Part shown: in pieces, positions 10,951 through 25,012 of the stretch | How positions within the stretch are numbered: the first letter of the stretch is position 1 | Layout: each line of letters starts with the position of its first letter | Assembly: GCA_019400425.1 (NCBI GenBank) | Contig: JAFREE010000028.1 | Coordinates: 62,001 to 126,000 of the forward strand | Length of the DNA: 64,000 bases | Reading direction: 5' to 3' | Source of the DNA: Hymenochaete sp. R1 | Taxonomy: Eukaryota; Basidiomycota; Agaricomycetes; Hymenochaetales; Hymenochaetaceae | The notes under the pieces: model-generated | What the model saw: the letters and a program-made list of their open reading frames with translations, nothing else | Database searches by the model: none | What the model was told of the DNA's origin: nothing | Made by a program: the position numbers and the translations under genes

Positions 10951-13900
10951 TTATACCTCAGTTTCGACATCGGGCTGGCGCGACTTCATCTTGAAGCGGT
11001 TCTTCACTTTCTGCTCCGCTTCCTCGACATTGTCCTTTAACCAATCCGCAGTACGACCGGCTTTCGTCTGCATGACCCCTCGGTGCTGACGGTGCAACTC
11101 CTTTTCGTGATGCTTCCACTGCTTGAGCTTGCTCATAAGACCCTTGCTTTCATCGCCATCATCCGAAGATGCGTCCTCTTTGTCACCTTCGGCTTTCGAA
11201 TCGTCGCCGTGGACGCCATGATTCGCCTGCGGTTCCACGTCGCCAGTCTCATCATGTACGTCTTCTGGGCTGACAACGGTATTATCATCAGGACGCGGTA
11301 CGCCATCCTCACGTATGCCTACAGCCTCCTGCAAGCCAACGTCGGTTCGCCGGTCGACCTCCTCCCAAAGTTCCTTCTGTTTTGGATCCGAGACATCCAT
11401 AACCTTCCTATGCAGCGGCCCCATCCCGGCTTCAAAGGTTACATCCAATTGAACGGTACCAATCCTCGTCAGTTCGTTCCGGTCCTCATCCCACGCGTCA
11501 AGATTACCGTTGGGTGGTACATAATTCTGCTTGAGGTGCTTGTAGCTCGCAGCCTTGAAAAGCGCGACTTCGATTCGAGTGTCCTCGCCATCAACTATAT
11601 CGCGAAACCATAGAACGGCCATGCCGAGATTTTTAGACCTGAGAGCACCACGCTCCTTGAATCGGATGACGAGACCACTGCTATAGCGTTGTTGAACTGC
11701 GATCTTCGTTGGCTCGTCGGGATGCCAAAACACGGCATTGCCGCCGACTCGCTCAGTGTTATTATTCGATAGTTTCTGTGATGTAGATGCCTTCAGCTTG
11801 ATCTCGCTAGATTCTAGCTCTTTTAGAAGTTGTTCTGAGTTCTTGACCGGCTTGACTACTAGTCCACGAACTACCAGGGTTCCGGTATCAAAACCCAGCA
11901 GGCTTGGTGGCAGTGCAGCCTTCACTGGTCGGAAAAGCACTGACACTCGAGCCGAACCGTATCCAATACCGTTCTCGATGGGGAAGAACCTAGTGACCTC
12001 TGACGCATTCTTCAAGAGATCGGACAGCTGCATCGTCGAGTTGGAATTAGAAGATGGCCTATGTCAGGAATTATCCTGTGCAAACTGACCTTTAGATGAA
12101 CCATCCCCAGAATAGGGTCTTTCTCGCGCAATCGAGAATCTCTCAAAGTCAAAGACACATGCGCTGACCTCCAATCCCGCACGAAACGTTCCGTTCCCGC
12201 ATTGAAAATGGGAGTCGAAGTTATAGGTTTTACTCGTGTCGAATAGACCAGATTATCGTTGACAGCACTAAACAATATTGTGAGTAATGCTGCGAAGCTC
12301 GAAGAGCACGATACAAGTTTACATCGTACAATAGGAGGATGGCAAGTCCGAGCCTTCCTCTTGCTCTTCACCATCATCGTCCTGGCCTTTTGCACCCTCC
12401 TTCAACCCGTTGAAGACGTTTGTTTCCCTACCCTCAGTCCGGACTCTGAGGTCCCTTACTTCGTGTATTTGGATGCTCAAAATGCCAGAAGGCCACGCTG
12501 GATCAGGAGGTGTGACCAGCACGGCTGCCTCAAGGTCATTAAGAGCAACAGCACGAGCTTCCTGGAAATCTGGATCGGACTTTTTGAGATCCTCCGGGAT
12601 GGAAGGATCTGACCCATCGGTCTCGAGCTCCTTGTTGGGATGCAGTTTGGAATAGAAACCAGCCGTATACTCGAGGAAACCGGGGCGTCCTTCTGAATCT
12701 GGGCTGGCCAATGGAGAAATAAGGCGAATTGGTTCGTTCTTATGCCTCAAAAGATCTGCGCCAATGTCTCGTTAATCCTCATCCGTTTATGCACAGGTAC
12801 GTCCTTACCGAAGATGTCCAACTCGACAAAACCCATCATATCATCCTAAAACAAGATTATTTAATACTTTGAGCATTTGCGGTGAAAATTCTCACTCACG
12901 GCGCTGGCACGATCGGAATCCCACAATTGAAGACAAACTTTCTCACGTACTTTTATGGCATTAGCATCGACAAGTACTGCTGCAGTTTCCTCAAAGCAAG
13001 GATTGAGGTCCTCAAAAATGATTCGAGTGCTGTGCAGAGGTTTACCCTGACGCGAGTAGACAACAGTCACGTATGGATCTGCGGAGCCCGCATCTATAAG
13101 GTAAGCTATAGACTTGGAAATAGAATGGCAATACTATAGACGTACCGGACGAGTTCGTAGTGTCCATTTTCTTCAGACCTCTACCACGGTGAATGTGGAT
13201 AATGATAACACCGATGGCCATTGTGTCTGAAAAGCACATTTAGGATCCCATAGCCGAATGAAACGGATGTCCACTAGCCTTTCTTTATGTCGTCACCACT
13301 AATGAGTTGCTGCAGGTCCAGAGTCAAGCTCTTCGGGGCGACGTACTCTGCACATGCGGCGTCAATGGACTGAGCGATGAAGTCCGACAAGATGGGGATA
13401 TTCATGACATTCGGTAACGATCTCGACATAGGAACAACTGCAATGGATACCCGTGGAAGACCCATTAGAGTAAGAAGTGTTGCTTTGATGAATGGAGGAT
13501 CTGGAATCAGCTCCAGCCTATACATTTATGATGTTAGTTTGCATAGTAGTACAGAACGTTGGTGGCGAGTTTCACCTGGCTCTAGCCGTGCCGGAGACCC
13601 CCGTCAGCTCAACCCAAACAGCTAAATACGGATCGTCAATGTTAATGTTATACGTGATTCTCCAAACGAGACATAATACTTACGAAGCTTGAACTCATAT
13701 GTACCACTAACACCCAAGAAAAACTCCACTAAGAGACTAAAACACGCTTTAGATTTAATTTTTTGGATAAGGTGCAGAACAACTTACTGTGCATTGTGGG
13801 CTTTGCTGCTGGCGGAAGAACCGCTGGGTAGCGCACGATAAGCGAACGAGACTTCAACATTCTAAAGGAATGTTTGTCATTTTAATTTTCGGCTTCTCGT

Positions 13901-15118
13901 TGAAAGCAATCCTACCACATGGTCTCTAGTCAGATGTTCTCTGACTGCGTCATCTATATCTTTCAGTTCTTCGTCAACGCCAGAGTCAGGCAAAGAGCGG
14001 ATAGATGTAATTCGCATCGGATTCGATCCTTGGCCAAGGTCTGCCACCCGGACGGAATGCTAAGAAATCCGACAAATCATTAACGCATCGACCCATCAAA
14101 GAGCGAGATTACTTACGACAAACTTTGGTGAACTGGCTTGCATAATATCCTCTAGCATATCGATTCCAGAGTTGAACCTGATCACTAGACGTTAGAAGCG
14201 TTCCAAGGGGTACAATATTATGACCCACATATCTGTGTTGATTATGGGCCAAACTCCTTTCAAGACAGCATTAAGCCACTCTGCACTTTCTCTGATGCGC
14301 TCATCTGTATCAATTTCGCCGTTTCCATCCTTGTCCTCTCCGGCCGCTGTGCCGCGAACTCGTTCAGAATCCCAGATGCGATCCTCGAAGTCCTCCGCTG
14401 ACTGCCTTTGAACTCCAAAGAGCAAGGCATATGCAAACAGAGAGGGTGGTACAACGGAGAATGTTAGGAAGAAAAGCCTTCCAATGAGGGGATGAGACTG
14501 AAATGGTGAGCACAGTCTCGAAATTAGAGGAAGGTTCGTAGCGACGAAAAGGCCGAGTGGCAATGATACGTAGGCAGCTATGATCTTTGCAATGGCTGAC
14601 TTTGTAATCTCGAGGACATATGAACGATGAGCATTCCAATCCGGGGGAGGGAAGTCCCTGAAGAAATATTGACGATCATTATAATTTAACGAGGACAAGA
14701 TACATACATTGACAAGACGTTCTCTCCTTTATTCCGCGTATCTAACTCTTCCTCGCCATCTCCCCCATGACGGACTGTCTTACTTGGCTTCAGACCCACC
14801 TTATTCAGGGAATAAACGATGATGAACGACTCACTGTTTCCTCTCCCGTGACTGGGTCTTTTACTTGAACTTCTTTTCCCTTGACCATCTTCTTGGTTGA
14901 CTCCTCCGTCACATCTTGGTCCTGCTCTTCTTTCCTGTCTCGATTGCGAAGACCCTTAGCCTGTACTCCGTAAGAATTGATACGACCAATAGCACGGTAA
15001 TTGTACGCGAGCTTACCTTCGTCTCCGTCGCAGCCGAAGGGTCAAATATGCTCTTCAACGCGACTTTCGGCACTGGATTCTTCGACGAGAAAGGCTCGTT
15101 CAGTTTGTGGGTGTCCAT
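10951..15118 (-). CDS. Mug190-like SMP and C2-domain lipid-transfer protein
   Basis: Large multi-exon protein of the tricalbin / extended-synaptotagmin type, closest in architecture to fission yeast Mug190. Reading from ATG 15118: a disordered start (MDTHKLNEPFSSKNPVPK), then a membrane segment around 14400-14600 with the stretches KIIAAYVSLPLGLFVATNL and FFLTFSVVPPSLFAYALLFG. Next is the start of an SMP domain (ESAEWLNAVLKGVWPIINTDM). C2 domains follow: IGVIIIHIHRGRGLKKMDT then YVTVVYSRQGKPLHSTRI near 13200-12900, and ILSIQIHEVRDLRVRTEGR near 12450. The last exon (10951-12033) is rich in acidic and basic residues at the C terminus. Such proteins tether the ER to other membranes and move lipids; that role is inferred from the family. 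The exact exon list was not completed. Confidence 0.85.
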
Positions 15119-16339
15119 AGTGACACTCTGGCTAAGGAGGTCGAGACCGTGAGCGCTGGTCGTAAAGGATGTGGGTCGTGTACTCCATGGGTGATTTTTT
15201 TAGTAGTATTACAATGGTGTTGGGTGTGATATTGGTGTCAGTGACGCAATGCCATGGCCACCGAAGAAAAACACCGGTTACAACAACCACAAACAAAACT
15301 GTATACTACTACTAGTACATTCATTTTATTTTCAATATATTCAGAGGTACTTGAAAACACATTCAGAGTCCACTCGTTCGGCGTCATAAAGGAGAAGGCG
15401 ACGTCGCGGGCGGTGTATTTCCACCTTCTTGAAAAAACCTGTTCAAAAGGTTGCGAATATTCAATATCCGGCACTTTCCCTCTAAACAGCGTGACTTGAG
15501 CGTGTTGCTTGGAGTAAATAAAGAATCTCGCATGGATATTCACTTTTCCATGTAAGAACGCATTAAAGGGTTGAATTGTTTCTGTAAAATGCCTTTTGCA
15601 CTATTTAACCAAATGTGCAGTCGAATTGTCTTGATGTAACAACGTTTCGGTGAAAATGCTTACTCCCGTTACTGTGATGGCAGTCAATAACCATTGCGGG
15701 CGACCTCGAGGACCATCGGATTGCACGCACATCGTTGTAATAGCGACATCCGCCACAGGTAGATGGCATAGCGTGATGACCACGCAGTCTGCTGGGGCGG
15801 ATGCGCCGTGCACATGTCCTAAATCCCAAGTATCGATTCCCGGAGATCCAGAGAGTCGTTGAGGTCGTCAGATGTCAAACCCTATGGGATCTTCTTGCAC
15901 ATAATTCTTGCTAATATGAATCCTTTCTGGTCCTTCGCAGTGGTGTATTTCTTCATCATCATGCATCTCGTAGGGTGAATTATGAAGCAAGCAAACTAGA
16001 TGGTAGAATACTTTCAAGATTGTGGTGATAAGAGAGAGAGATGAAGCAGAGCAGATCACGGCGCGTCAGCGCCGCGCCTGACGCGCCTCGATGATCGCAT
16101 CTCAAGCTTTCTCATTTATGGTCTCCTCCGTGACCTCGATGGCTCTCTCAACTTCTTTCTAGCAGCAACCTTTTCTTTATTGAAGTTTTAGAGCTGGCGT
16201 ATGGGTGGTTCTCACGACATCTACGCCGTAAGCTAGACATCAATAGAGCTACCCCTTCTCCATCGCCGACACTACCTGCGACTCTCGAACGTACTAGTAT
16301 CGTCAGTACACACGCGGTGCATATCATATCCCTTGCACG
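15119..16339. other. Region between Mug190-like gene and dynactin; weak coding hints
   Basis: About 1.2 kb between two divergently transcribed genes, so it must hold both promoters. The minus strand has moderately long open stretches at 15238-15543 (contains SRRWKYTARDVAFSFM) and 15601-15829, with a possible acceptor TTTAG near 15823, but I could not assemble a convincing gene. A short GC-rich near-palindrome lies near 16058-16086 (repeated GCGCGTCAGCGCC / GACGCGCC-like units). Confidence 0.35.
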
Positions 16340-19300
16340 ATGTCGGACATGCAATATGAAGAGGGGACAGTGGTAGAGGCCCCTGTCGGGAAAGGGGCTC
16401 CTGTCGAGCGAGGTATTGTTCGCTTTTGTGGGGAAACAGACTTCGCGCCGGGGATATGGGTTGGCATAGAGCTGGAACAGCCAAAAGGGAAGAACGATGG
16501 CAGCGTACAGGACATCAGATATTTTCAATGTCCAAGGAATTATGGGATCTTTGTAAAGCCCTCTCAGATTAAGTCTGCAAAATCCGCTCCAAGCCCAATG
16601 CCACCTCCAGTGAGTTTACATATTGAATCCTTTCGCATTGCTCTCACAGGTTCTCTTAGCCAATTCCTGTAACTCCCGCCGCTGCAACCCGCCCTCTTGG
16701 GCATGCACGGACCTCAAGTACTGGTGGAAGGACACGTACATCTTCAATACGGACATCCCAGACCCCCGCCGCTAGTTCTTCACGAGCTGACAGCCCCGCT
16801 AAAGCTTTTAAAAATCTTCCAACACCATCCCTTGCGTCTCGTGCAGGAAGCCCCCATAAGTCAAGCAAGCCAGTACCCCCAGCAATATCCACCTTGGCGT
16901 CTCCGGCTCGAATACGAGCAGGGAATCCTCCATCCCCAGCAAAGAGAACGAGCACGGACGCGAAGCCGACGATCATAACGCGTCCAGCAAGCTTAGCCCG
17001 TCCGAGAGTAGGAACTGGTGAAAGCGTACCTCCAACACCTTTGGCTTCAAAATCGCGTTTGAACGAGCCAAAGAGGGGTGATTCACCTGGGTCCGTATCA
17101 CCTTCAAATACGACACGTTCAACGTCTCCATTGCCAGCGATCAACTTCAAGCAAGAGCCGACCCATAGAGCTCCGTCTTCGCTAATACGAGAAGTAGTAT
17201 GTCCTTTTGTACAAGATATTATCCTCTTGATGTTTTTTTTGACTTGTACCATTGCAGGAAGCTGAAATGGAGCAAGAGAACCTGGAACTTAAAACCAAAA
17301 TTCGCGTGCTTGAAGCAAGACGTTCGGACGATGCTCGAGTTATTGAGAAGCTCGAGTCCCAACTTACAGACGCCAACCACTTCGTCGCCATCCGCCCCAA
17401 AATGCAACAGCAGATCGCTACGCTCCAGCAAGAATTGTCCGACAAGCGTCGCGCTCTCGCTGATCTGGAGCAGAACCAGACAGATCACGATGGTCGGATT
17501 ACTGACGTTCAAGAACAGTTGGAAATGGCCATGTTAGACAAAGAGGTGGCAGAAGAGCGTGCAGAGGCTGCGGAAACAGAGCTGCAAACACTTCAGGAAC
17601 GCGTTGAGAGTTTGGAAATCGAGCTCGAGACTCTTCAGGAAGGCGGCGGATGTGGTCCAGGCGGCGAAGTCGACGAGAGTATACGGAGTTCCGTTGCCTA
17701 TGCGCAACTTGAGAAACATAATGATAGGCTAAAGGAAGCTCTCATCCGGTTTGTCATTAACTTTGCAGCGCTTTCATTGATCTGTGCTAATCGAAGCGAA
17801 GTTTACGAGATTCATCCCGCGAAACGGAGCAAGAACAACGCCATCAAATCCAGGAACTGGAAAGAGAGCTACAAGGGGTCGAGGAGCTACACTGTTAGTT
17901 GTTTTATTCCATGATCTCTCCAACAGCATCACTTACGTTGCTAAAGCGCAATATGATTCTTGTCTCGGCAAGCTGGCCAACGCGGAGGATCAAATTGACG
18001 AGCTGAAGGCTCAGCTTGACGATGCTCTGGGTGCAGAAGAGATGCTTGAGCAGCTCACAGAACGCAATTTGGTGCTTGGCGAGGTAATTCTTTTTTCGAC
18101 CATCCATTGCTTTGACTAAAAGTACTTTAGAAAATCGCAGAGATGACCATTACGATCGAAGACCTTGAAGCTCTCAAAGAGCTCAACGATGAACTCGAGG
18201 AAAACCACATGGAGACTGAAAAGCAACTTCACGAAGAAATCGGTGCGTCCTTAATGTGATCAAATAAATGTTACAATTGGTTCTCATTTGCTCCTCATCA
18301 AAATAGGTGTCCAAGAGTCTATTGTCCGAGAGCAGGCCGCCCGAATCGTAGAGTTGGAAGATGCATGTCAAGACTTTGAGGGTACAATAAACCAGTTCAG
18401 AGATTTGGTGGTACAGCTACAGGCGTATGTTCTTATTCCGATTATCTGCTCGATCAAAGTCCGACATTTCTTGTCTTAGTGATTTGGATGCATTACGTGC
18501 TCAAACGCAGACAGCACAAAATGAGTCTGCAACAGCGTTCTCGCAACACGCTGCAGTTATGTCACTGAACTTGAAGCTGCAGTCGACAGCAGCTAAGAAC
18601 CAGGCACGGCAAATTGAGCATGAGTTATCCAAGATCCAGGCCAGGGAGAACAAGGAGCTTTATGAAATTGTCAAAGTATATATTTACTGAATCTCGCTTT
18701 GTTCGTTTCTGATTTGATCCCCTTTAGCCATATCTTCCGCAAATCTATGTCGATTCGGATACTGAAGCAACGAGCTGCTATTTGTACTTCCAGCGCATGG
18801 CTGCGAAAGCCGATCTTATCAACGCCACTGTTGCTCAAAGTCAGGGATTGCCAGATGCATTGAATGGTAATGTCTCGGAGAGCCTTGTGCGCACTTGCGA
18901 GGTAGGCATTTTGTTCACAATCTTCCTAACACCCTGGATCGACGATGCCATAGTTAAGGGCTCGAGTGGGCCTAATGTCAACAATTTGCAAACGATTTGC
19001 TGCTATCATGCGCCGTTGCGATGTCGAACTCTTCCTGAACATTGGCCGCGTGTATACGGAAATTGCCCACTTTGAGAGACGGATCGACTTACATATCGAC
19101 ATGTTATCCCGAGACGAATTCAGGGACAATGAATGTGTCAACGACGTGCAAAAGTAAGTTTGAGCTGTTGCTTCTTAAGCATTGGTCGTACTGACCTAGG
19201 GCCTTCAGAACCGTAACCGCCCTCGGCCACCTTGTTGATATGTATTCCGAAGGCTCTGATATAGATCTCGGTGAACGTGAACTCGGCTCCGCACAAGCGT

Positions 19301-21028
19301 TCGAGCACGAGCTTGACAACGTGTCTGCCTCTCTCGCGCTAATCAGTTCAGTTATCTCAAACACAATGGAAGACGAAGGTCAGTTCGTGGCTTTTCCAAT
19401 GTCTCGAAAAAAAATTAACGTTTTTGTCCGAGTAGATGTTCCTGTTTCTTCAAACGGGGACCCTGTCACTGAATTAATTGAGCCATTCAAGCAGTTACGT
19501 GACCAGGTAAAGGGAACGAAAGTGATGTCGAAGTATGTGCCTTCTATGAGGTCGCTTCTCTTGCTAACGTCCCATCCAGGAAACTCACGAGGAGGCTCGA
19601 GGAGTTATCCCAGGATTCATGTGCTGTAAAATCGCACTTCGTCGCCTATCAGACTAACCTCAGCAAGAAGATCAACGAGCTAGTCGACTTCGGAATCAAC
19701 GTGAGCGAAATGAGTTGTTGCTTTTTTATCGGAGCCACTGACTTTTGATGCTCAGTTGGCACAAGATGTCCTTCCATACCTTAGTAATATCCAGAATAAT
19801 AAGGGTGAACTACAGACGACCCGCATTCTGGAGTTTGTGCAGTCGAAAGCGAAGGCTCTCGGACCAGAGCAATCGGATGGCTCGCCTTGGGACTCGATCA
19901 ACGGCGCAATTAAGAGATTAACAAACGATGCCGCATCTGCCCTGCCTATGGTATTGGAGTCAGATAATGTCGTTCGAAGTACGTATTGTCTATTGTCAGA
20001 GTATCGGGAAAACACGGTCTAAGTTATCCGCCTAGTGACTGCTACTCCTCCATGGGTGACTCGTATTGAGGACGTTCGCGCCGCTCTAGCCGTGAACATT
20101 GAAGCCGAGCGAAAGGTGGCTCAGCTTAACGAGGAGATGCAGGGACTCGCGCGTGGCATTCGATCTCGAGATCAAGCCATCCAGGAGGCAGGCGTCAAAA
20201 TCGAACTCATGGAAAGGCGGATGGACACCGTCAAGAAACAAGCAGATACTATCAATAACCTTGAAACTGAAATGGCAAAGGCAAGGAAGCAAGAGCGATC
20301 ATACGAAGAAGCCATCGAGCAGTTACAAACGGATCTAGATAAGTTTGAGCAGGATAATACAAAGCTCAAACAGCTCACGGTTGGTATCGAAAGGCAAGGT
20401 ATGCTGTGGGTCGTCCTAGCTCCTGGCTGTTCGTTAACGCGCTTCTCTTTAGCAACCGCCGGTCCTCAGACTCAGGATCAAGAGGGTATCACTACTATGG
20501 AGAGCAATTTGGAGACCTCACATCTCTTAGAATTAGTGAGTCCACTCTGAGCTTGAGTACATATGCATTATTGATCACGTTTAGATCGAATCCCTCCGAG
20601 GCACTGTCCGTTTCTTACGACGCGAAAATTCGTATCTCAAGGGCCAGGATCTGTTACGGGGGGTACAGGCACTTCCTCAATTAGCGAACTTTGAGAGACC
20701 AAAGACACCACCTCTCGATACCTCAGAGACTTCCAGCGATTCTGAGAGTGACTGGGAATCACCTCGGGTTCCAACATTACGCTCGCTGGCAACGGAGGCG
20801 AATATCCTGTACCGCGAGGTACTGAGCTTTTCAGCAACGCCTAAAGTTGTTGACTTATCGATTATCAACAAAAAGAAAATTGATCCGGTTACCCACGGGC
20901 GAGGATGGATACCAAAGCGCTTATCGCCGTCGTACCAGCTATTGGAACGAAAGCAGGCAGCAGAGACACTGGGTAGGCGTGTCAAGGGGCTGATGGAAAG
21001 GGCGAGCACGTTAGGAGTGTCTCGCTAA
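16340..21028 (+). CDS. Dynactin p150Glued subunit (DCTN1 homolog)
   Basis: Largest dynactin subunit, which links cytoplasmic dynein to cargo and microtubules. The N terminus is a CAP-Gly domain with the features expected for tubulin binding: [24 protein letters not shown], then GKNDGSV and [14 protein letters not shown] Ser/Pro/Arg-rich linker (about 16600-17190) follows, then long coiled coils from 17257 onward (for example [20 protein letters not shown]). The dynactin-family middle region includes [21 protein letters not shown] near 18800, and a second coiled coil lies near 20100-20380. The C terminus ends [17 protein letters not shown]. Many small introns interrupt the coding sequence from about 16610 on. 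ATG 16340 directly precedes the CAP-Gly domain. The total length, well over 1100 residues, is usual for the family. Confidence 0.92.
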
Positions 21029-21525
21029 CTAGCTTTATTCCGTTTCATGAGTTCCAGAAATACCCACCTTATGAATACCTGCGCTTCTCTTTAACCTGCT
21101 TCGGATTTTTCGAGTTCAGTCATGCGTTCCTTTCCTTCATAATATTTTGGTCTTTTGCTCCTGATTTAGTATGCCCATTTTGTAATCATAATTTTTTTAC
21201 GATACGAAACCCTCGAGCAAGGAAGAAAAAGGTTTCGTAGATTGTTGGCATATCAACAACTTGAAAAGAAATACATGTACAAGGGATGTATGGGGGACGA
21301 AGGGGCAAGCGGAAACTTGAAACTTAAGCGGCGATTGACCCAAAAGAAGCGTGGCGCTGTGGCTTTATTTGCGAGCGGTAAAAATGATCGACGCCAACTG
21401 GGAACTTGTTGTTTGACGCACGCCACCTCCAGACTCAAATACCTCAGCTTTGTCCTTCTTGCTTCCTGCCCCCCTCCCTCCTCGGCCCCTCCCCTTTTCT
21501 TCGCCTTTCTCGGTCTCGTCACATC

Positions 21526-23155
21526 ATGGTACGCGCTCATTTCAAGAGACAGACGAAAAAATCAGCTGGCACACGATCACACGCGACTTCGGCGGCTTCA
21601 TCGGCATCTGCTCAATCTGAGCCACATACGTCGACCAGAGCGCGTTTTGGGAAACAACCTGCACCTCGAAATCCGAATAACCGAATACAACAGGCAGACG
21701 GGACTTGGATATGCATGCTGGATGAATGCTTCTCCATCTTTGCCAGGGAAGCGGATCTCAAACGGCACCAGCGAACGTCCAAGATTCACCTCAAGGCAAA
21801 TCCTTCGCCAGTGTACGCATATATTTTTCGTTTCATCTTCTTTCTCGCGTTGACTTCATTACTTGCGTGTTTTCAGCAAATGCCCGCAATGTGATTCGAC
21901 TTTCACGCGTGTAAGTCGTGCCAGCACCTCTGCCAATAATTGTACGTTGACGAAACGCCCAGACCGATGCTTTAAGGCGGCATCAGAAGTCCCGGTACGA
22001 ATCAGCTCTTTACTTTCTCCGGAACCAAAATTAAAAAATTTCTTTCGTTCCCTCAGCCACAATGGAGTCATGCTCGACCCACCACCGCGGTCACCAGCTA
22101 CGGAGCTCTTGGAAGAAGAGGAACGGGACGATTCATCCATTGCGAACAGTGAAGACAGCCTGTCCGTTTCTACCCAAAACGGCAAGCGTTCAAGAAAGGC
22201 CGTTGATTGCAGAGAAACGTACGCACGGTTTTCGGAATCACTCGGCCCGCCTTCTACACCTCATCCTTACTATAACTCACTCGTGAATCCTTGTGAGTCT
22301 GACGCTCTTCAAAATTGTTTGTTTATGTTCTGTCTCTGGATTACTTACACTGCTTTCCCCATTCGGTTACATAGCGCACCACTCATCTCATATTCCATTA
22401 TCAGCCACAAGGATGCATGTCGCACATCATCCATTCAGCGCTGAACGTGGAAGCTCTCCCGATTCTCCCGAGTCGCCAAGGTCACCCTCAGCGTCGACAT
22501 CCGCGCGGAGCATTCCTTCCTCGTATTTTCCCGAATCGGTAGGCCTACATTTTTAGCCACAATATCCTCTCACCTCATGTTCAATATGTAGTATCATCGA
22601 GCTGTCGATGGGCGACAGTACGTTTCTTCTGAACGCTTTGGCTCTCGAGGGGTGACCAAAGAACGGGAGACAGTGGAACCTGTAGCTCAATCAAATGGTG
22701 AAGCTATGGAAATTGATGCAAAGGATTGTCCGGGGAAATGTGCTTCCACCGTTGAGCCTCAATGCCCGATGTCCCCAACAGCAATAGACGAAAGAATGGC
22801 TCGTTTGAAGGTCTCACCGTTGCAAGTGACGGATCGCCAGTGTGTGGCTCAGAACGTGGCGTCGCTAAGCAATCCGAACCCTCTTACCAACGGACAACTG
22901 AACGTAAGTGAACCTGTACCCTCGTTTTGATTGTTGCGTCTAGTTCGCTAAGGTGCCATAGCCACGAAACCAAAATACTTCGACAGAAACAACCAAGCTC
23001 AACGGACCGTCCCCAGTAGCCAACGGTAAGGGAACTTTGGACGACGGGGTAAATAACGTCCATATTAACGGATCGAATATCGAAAATGGTATGTCGGTTC
23101 AAATAGCTCTTTACCTTTACTTGGTATTCAATGCTCAGTCAAGGACGGAAAGTAG
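21526..23155 (+). CDS. C2H2 zinc-finger protein, probable transcription factor
   Basis: Starts MVRAHFKRQTKKSAG at 21526. A first C2H2 finger reads CMLDECFSIFAREADLKRH with a second His after QRTSKI. A second finger is assembled across introns: CPQCDSTFTR joins TDALRRHQKSR at 21911/21963, and a further 22-nt-scale junction near 21994/22057 continues with HNGVMLDPPP. Downstream is a long disordered region rich in Ser, Pro and acidic residues (LLEEEERDDSSIANSEDS). Exons continue to the TAG ending at 23155, where the last exon gives VKDGK. Two tandem fingers plus a disordered tail suggest a DNA-binding regulator; target and pathway are unknown. Tail-to-tail with adenosine kinase, 465 bp apart. 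Confidence 0.8.
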
Positions 23156-23620
23156 AATAGCATACAAGCGACGCTTTGCAACGGTTGTAACTCATCAACT
23201 TCAAGGTGCCCTCTTTTACCATTATTACTCGATCGTAAGCTCACTTTCCTTCATAACATAGGAACAAACCTACCGCTGTACTATACTTTGTGCAAAATTA
23301 CTTTTTGTTCTTTGCATCCTTAACGTATTGCGACCATTCTTTACGGACTTACTGGTATCCGGCCGTCTAGCAGCATCTATCGAGATCAAAACCCCTCCCT
23401 CCGTCCCCCCACAAACATGTCGTAAACGTGCATGATGTAGCATTTAACACCTATGAAATGTACAGCAATCAAAAACAAATTTTATCTTGTTACTTCTAAT
23501 ACAAGCTATGTGGAAAGCCGGATACTAATGCGAGAAAAATGCGATATCGCTGTTGAGAGCGGGTATTTTGTTGAGTTTTTGTCAATGCAAATACAAGTAG
23601 GTGTGTTCGAGTGATAATAT

Positions 23621-25012
23621 TTAAGCATCCAAAACCTGGACCTTCGGCCATTTGTATTGCGGTCCGACCTTAAAATCCCAGATTAGCCTTCCGCAAAGAG
23701 CTGTATACAAAAAGTAAAGTGCACGGACCTGCTGAATGACCATAGCGCCCATTTTGTGACCAACAGCAATCGCTTCCGCCAAGGGCTTGCCAGCGACGAG
23801 CGCTCCCAACACACCACCAGCGAACCCGTCACCAGCCGCGTTCGTGTCCACAATTTCCTCTGCACTGATTCTGTTCACAGGGTATGTATTCAACGACGAC
23901 CCATCGTACACGACCGTCGGGTCCGCCCCATTCGTGATGATGACGATACGAGGACGGGACGTGTTCACCTTCGTGGATTCCGAGATCGCCTTAGCGTTCT
24001 CCTTTAGGTCCTTCGGTTTCGACAGTCCGCTGGAGGTCGCCCATGCTTCGGACTCTGTTTCGTTGCAGATGACGAGATCGACGTAAGGGAGAACTTCGTC
24101 TACTTGGGCTTTGAAGAATTGGGGGATGAAGGGGGCGGAGAGGTTGAGCGCGAAGAGCTGGTGTGATGCGATGAGAACGGAGGAAAAGCGAAGGCGTTAG
24201 TTGAGTTGATTACGGCGCATTTGCAATTGAGTAAAACAGATTGGGGTAGTGGGAAGGAGGAAATGGATGCCGTACACACCTTGCCTGCCTGGGCAGCTTT
24301 TTGCGCTACATGGAGCACGCTCTTAGTTCCATGCGTGAGGAAGTATCCCTCGACGTAGAAAAATTTGGCGGCTTCGATGAGGGGGGCAACTTCAGGGGAG
24401 GACAAGTGCTCAAGCTCGAACTTCTCAGCAGCTCGCAGAGTCGTCACAAGCGAGCTAGCAAATTTTTACTTTAGCAGATGACTTCTTTTCATCGATAGGT
24501 CACTCAGCACGCACCGGTGTACGCCGGTGATCACAACCGCACATGCTCCCGTCTGTTCCCCTTCTTTCACGAGGTAAGCATCGGCAAGACCTTCCCTCTC
24601 GTTCGCCTTCCTGAGTTGCTCAGCAAGCTGGTCATTTCCGACACATCCAGTGAAAACAACGGAGTTGGGAGGGAGAATGTACTAAATGAACGTGATTAGT
24701 TATCGATGAAGGCAAAGCGCTGAGATGAGAAAGGACCACTCACAGCAGCGCCTCGCGCAGCATTTTGGGAAGCACCACCGGCGACGTAAGTGATATCATA
24801 CTTGAGAATCTCGTCGTAGCTGATCAGGAAAGTCAGATGAATGCCGAGGTGGTTTAAGAGCCTGGAAACGCGTACATGGACAACTGATCCCCCTCTGCAA
24901 GGATCGCGTCGTTGGCCTTGAGATTGTATTTCTTGAGAATTTCTTCTCCGTCCCGGACTTGCATGTCCAAGAGGGGGTTGCCCATGCAGAAGAGGGGATA
25001 TGTTTGGGCCAT
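23621..25012 (-). CDS. ADO1: Adenosine kinase
   Basis: PfkB-family enzyme that phosphorylates adenosine to AMP using ATP, keeping the S-adenosylmethionine cycle running by removing adenosine. The start MAQTYPLFCMGNPLLDMQ is at 25012. Family motifs follow in order: ITYVAGGASQNAARGAA (substrate-binding glycines), then PNSVVFTGCVGNDQLAEQLR. Near the end is DTNAAGDGFAGGVLGALV, the PfkB signature that holds the catalytic Asp and anion hole. The C terminus is QYKWPKVQVLDA. About six exons with introns near 24860, 24750, 24690, 24450, 24280-24150 and 23730-23670. The total of about 345 residues is typical. Next to RdRP in the same orientation, with 407 bp between. Confidence 0.95.
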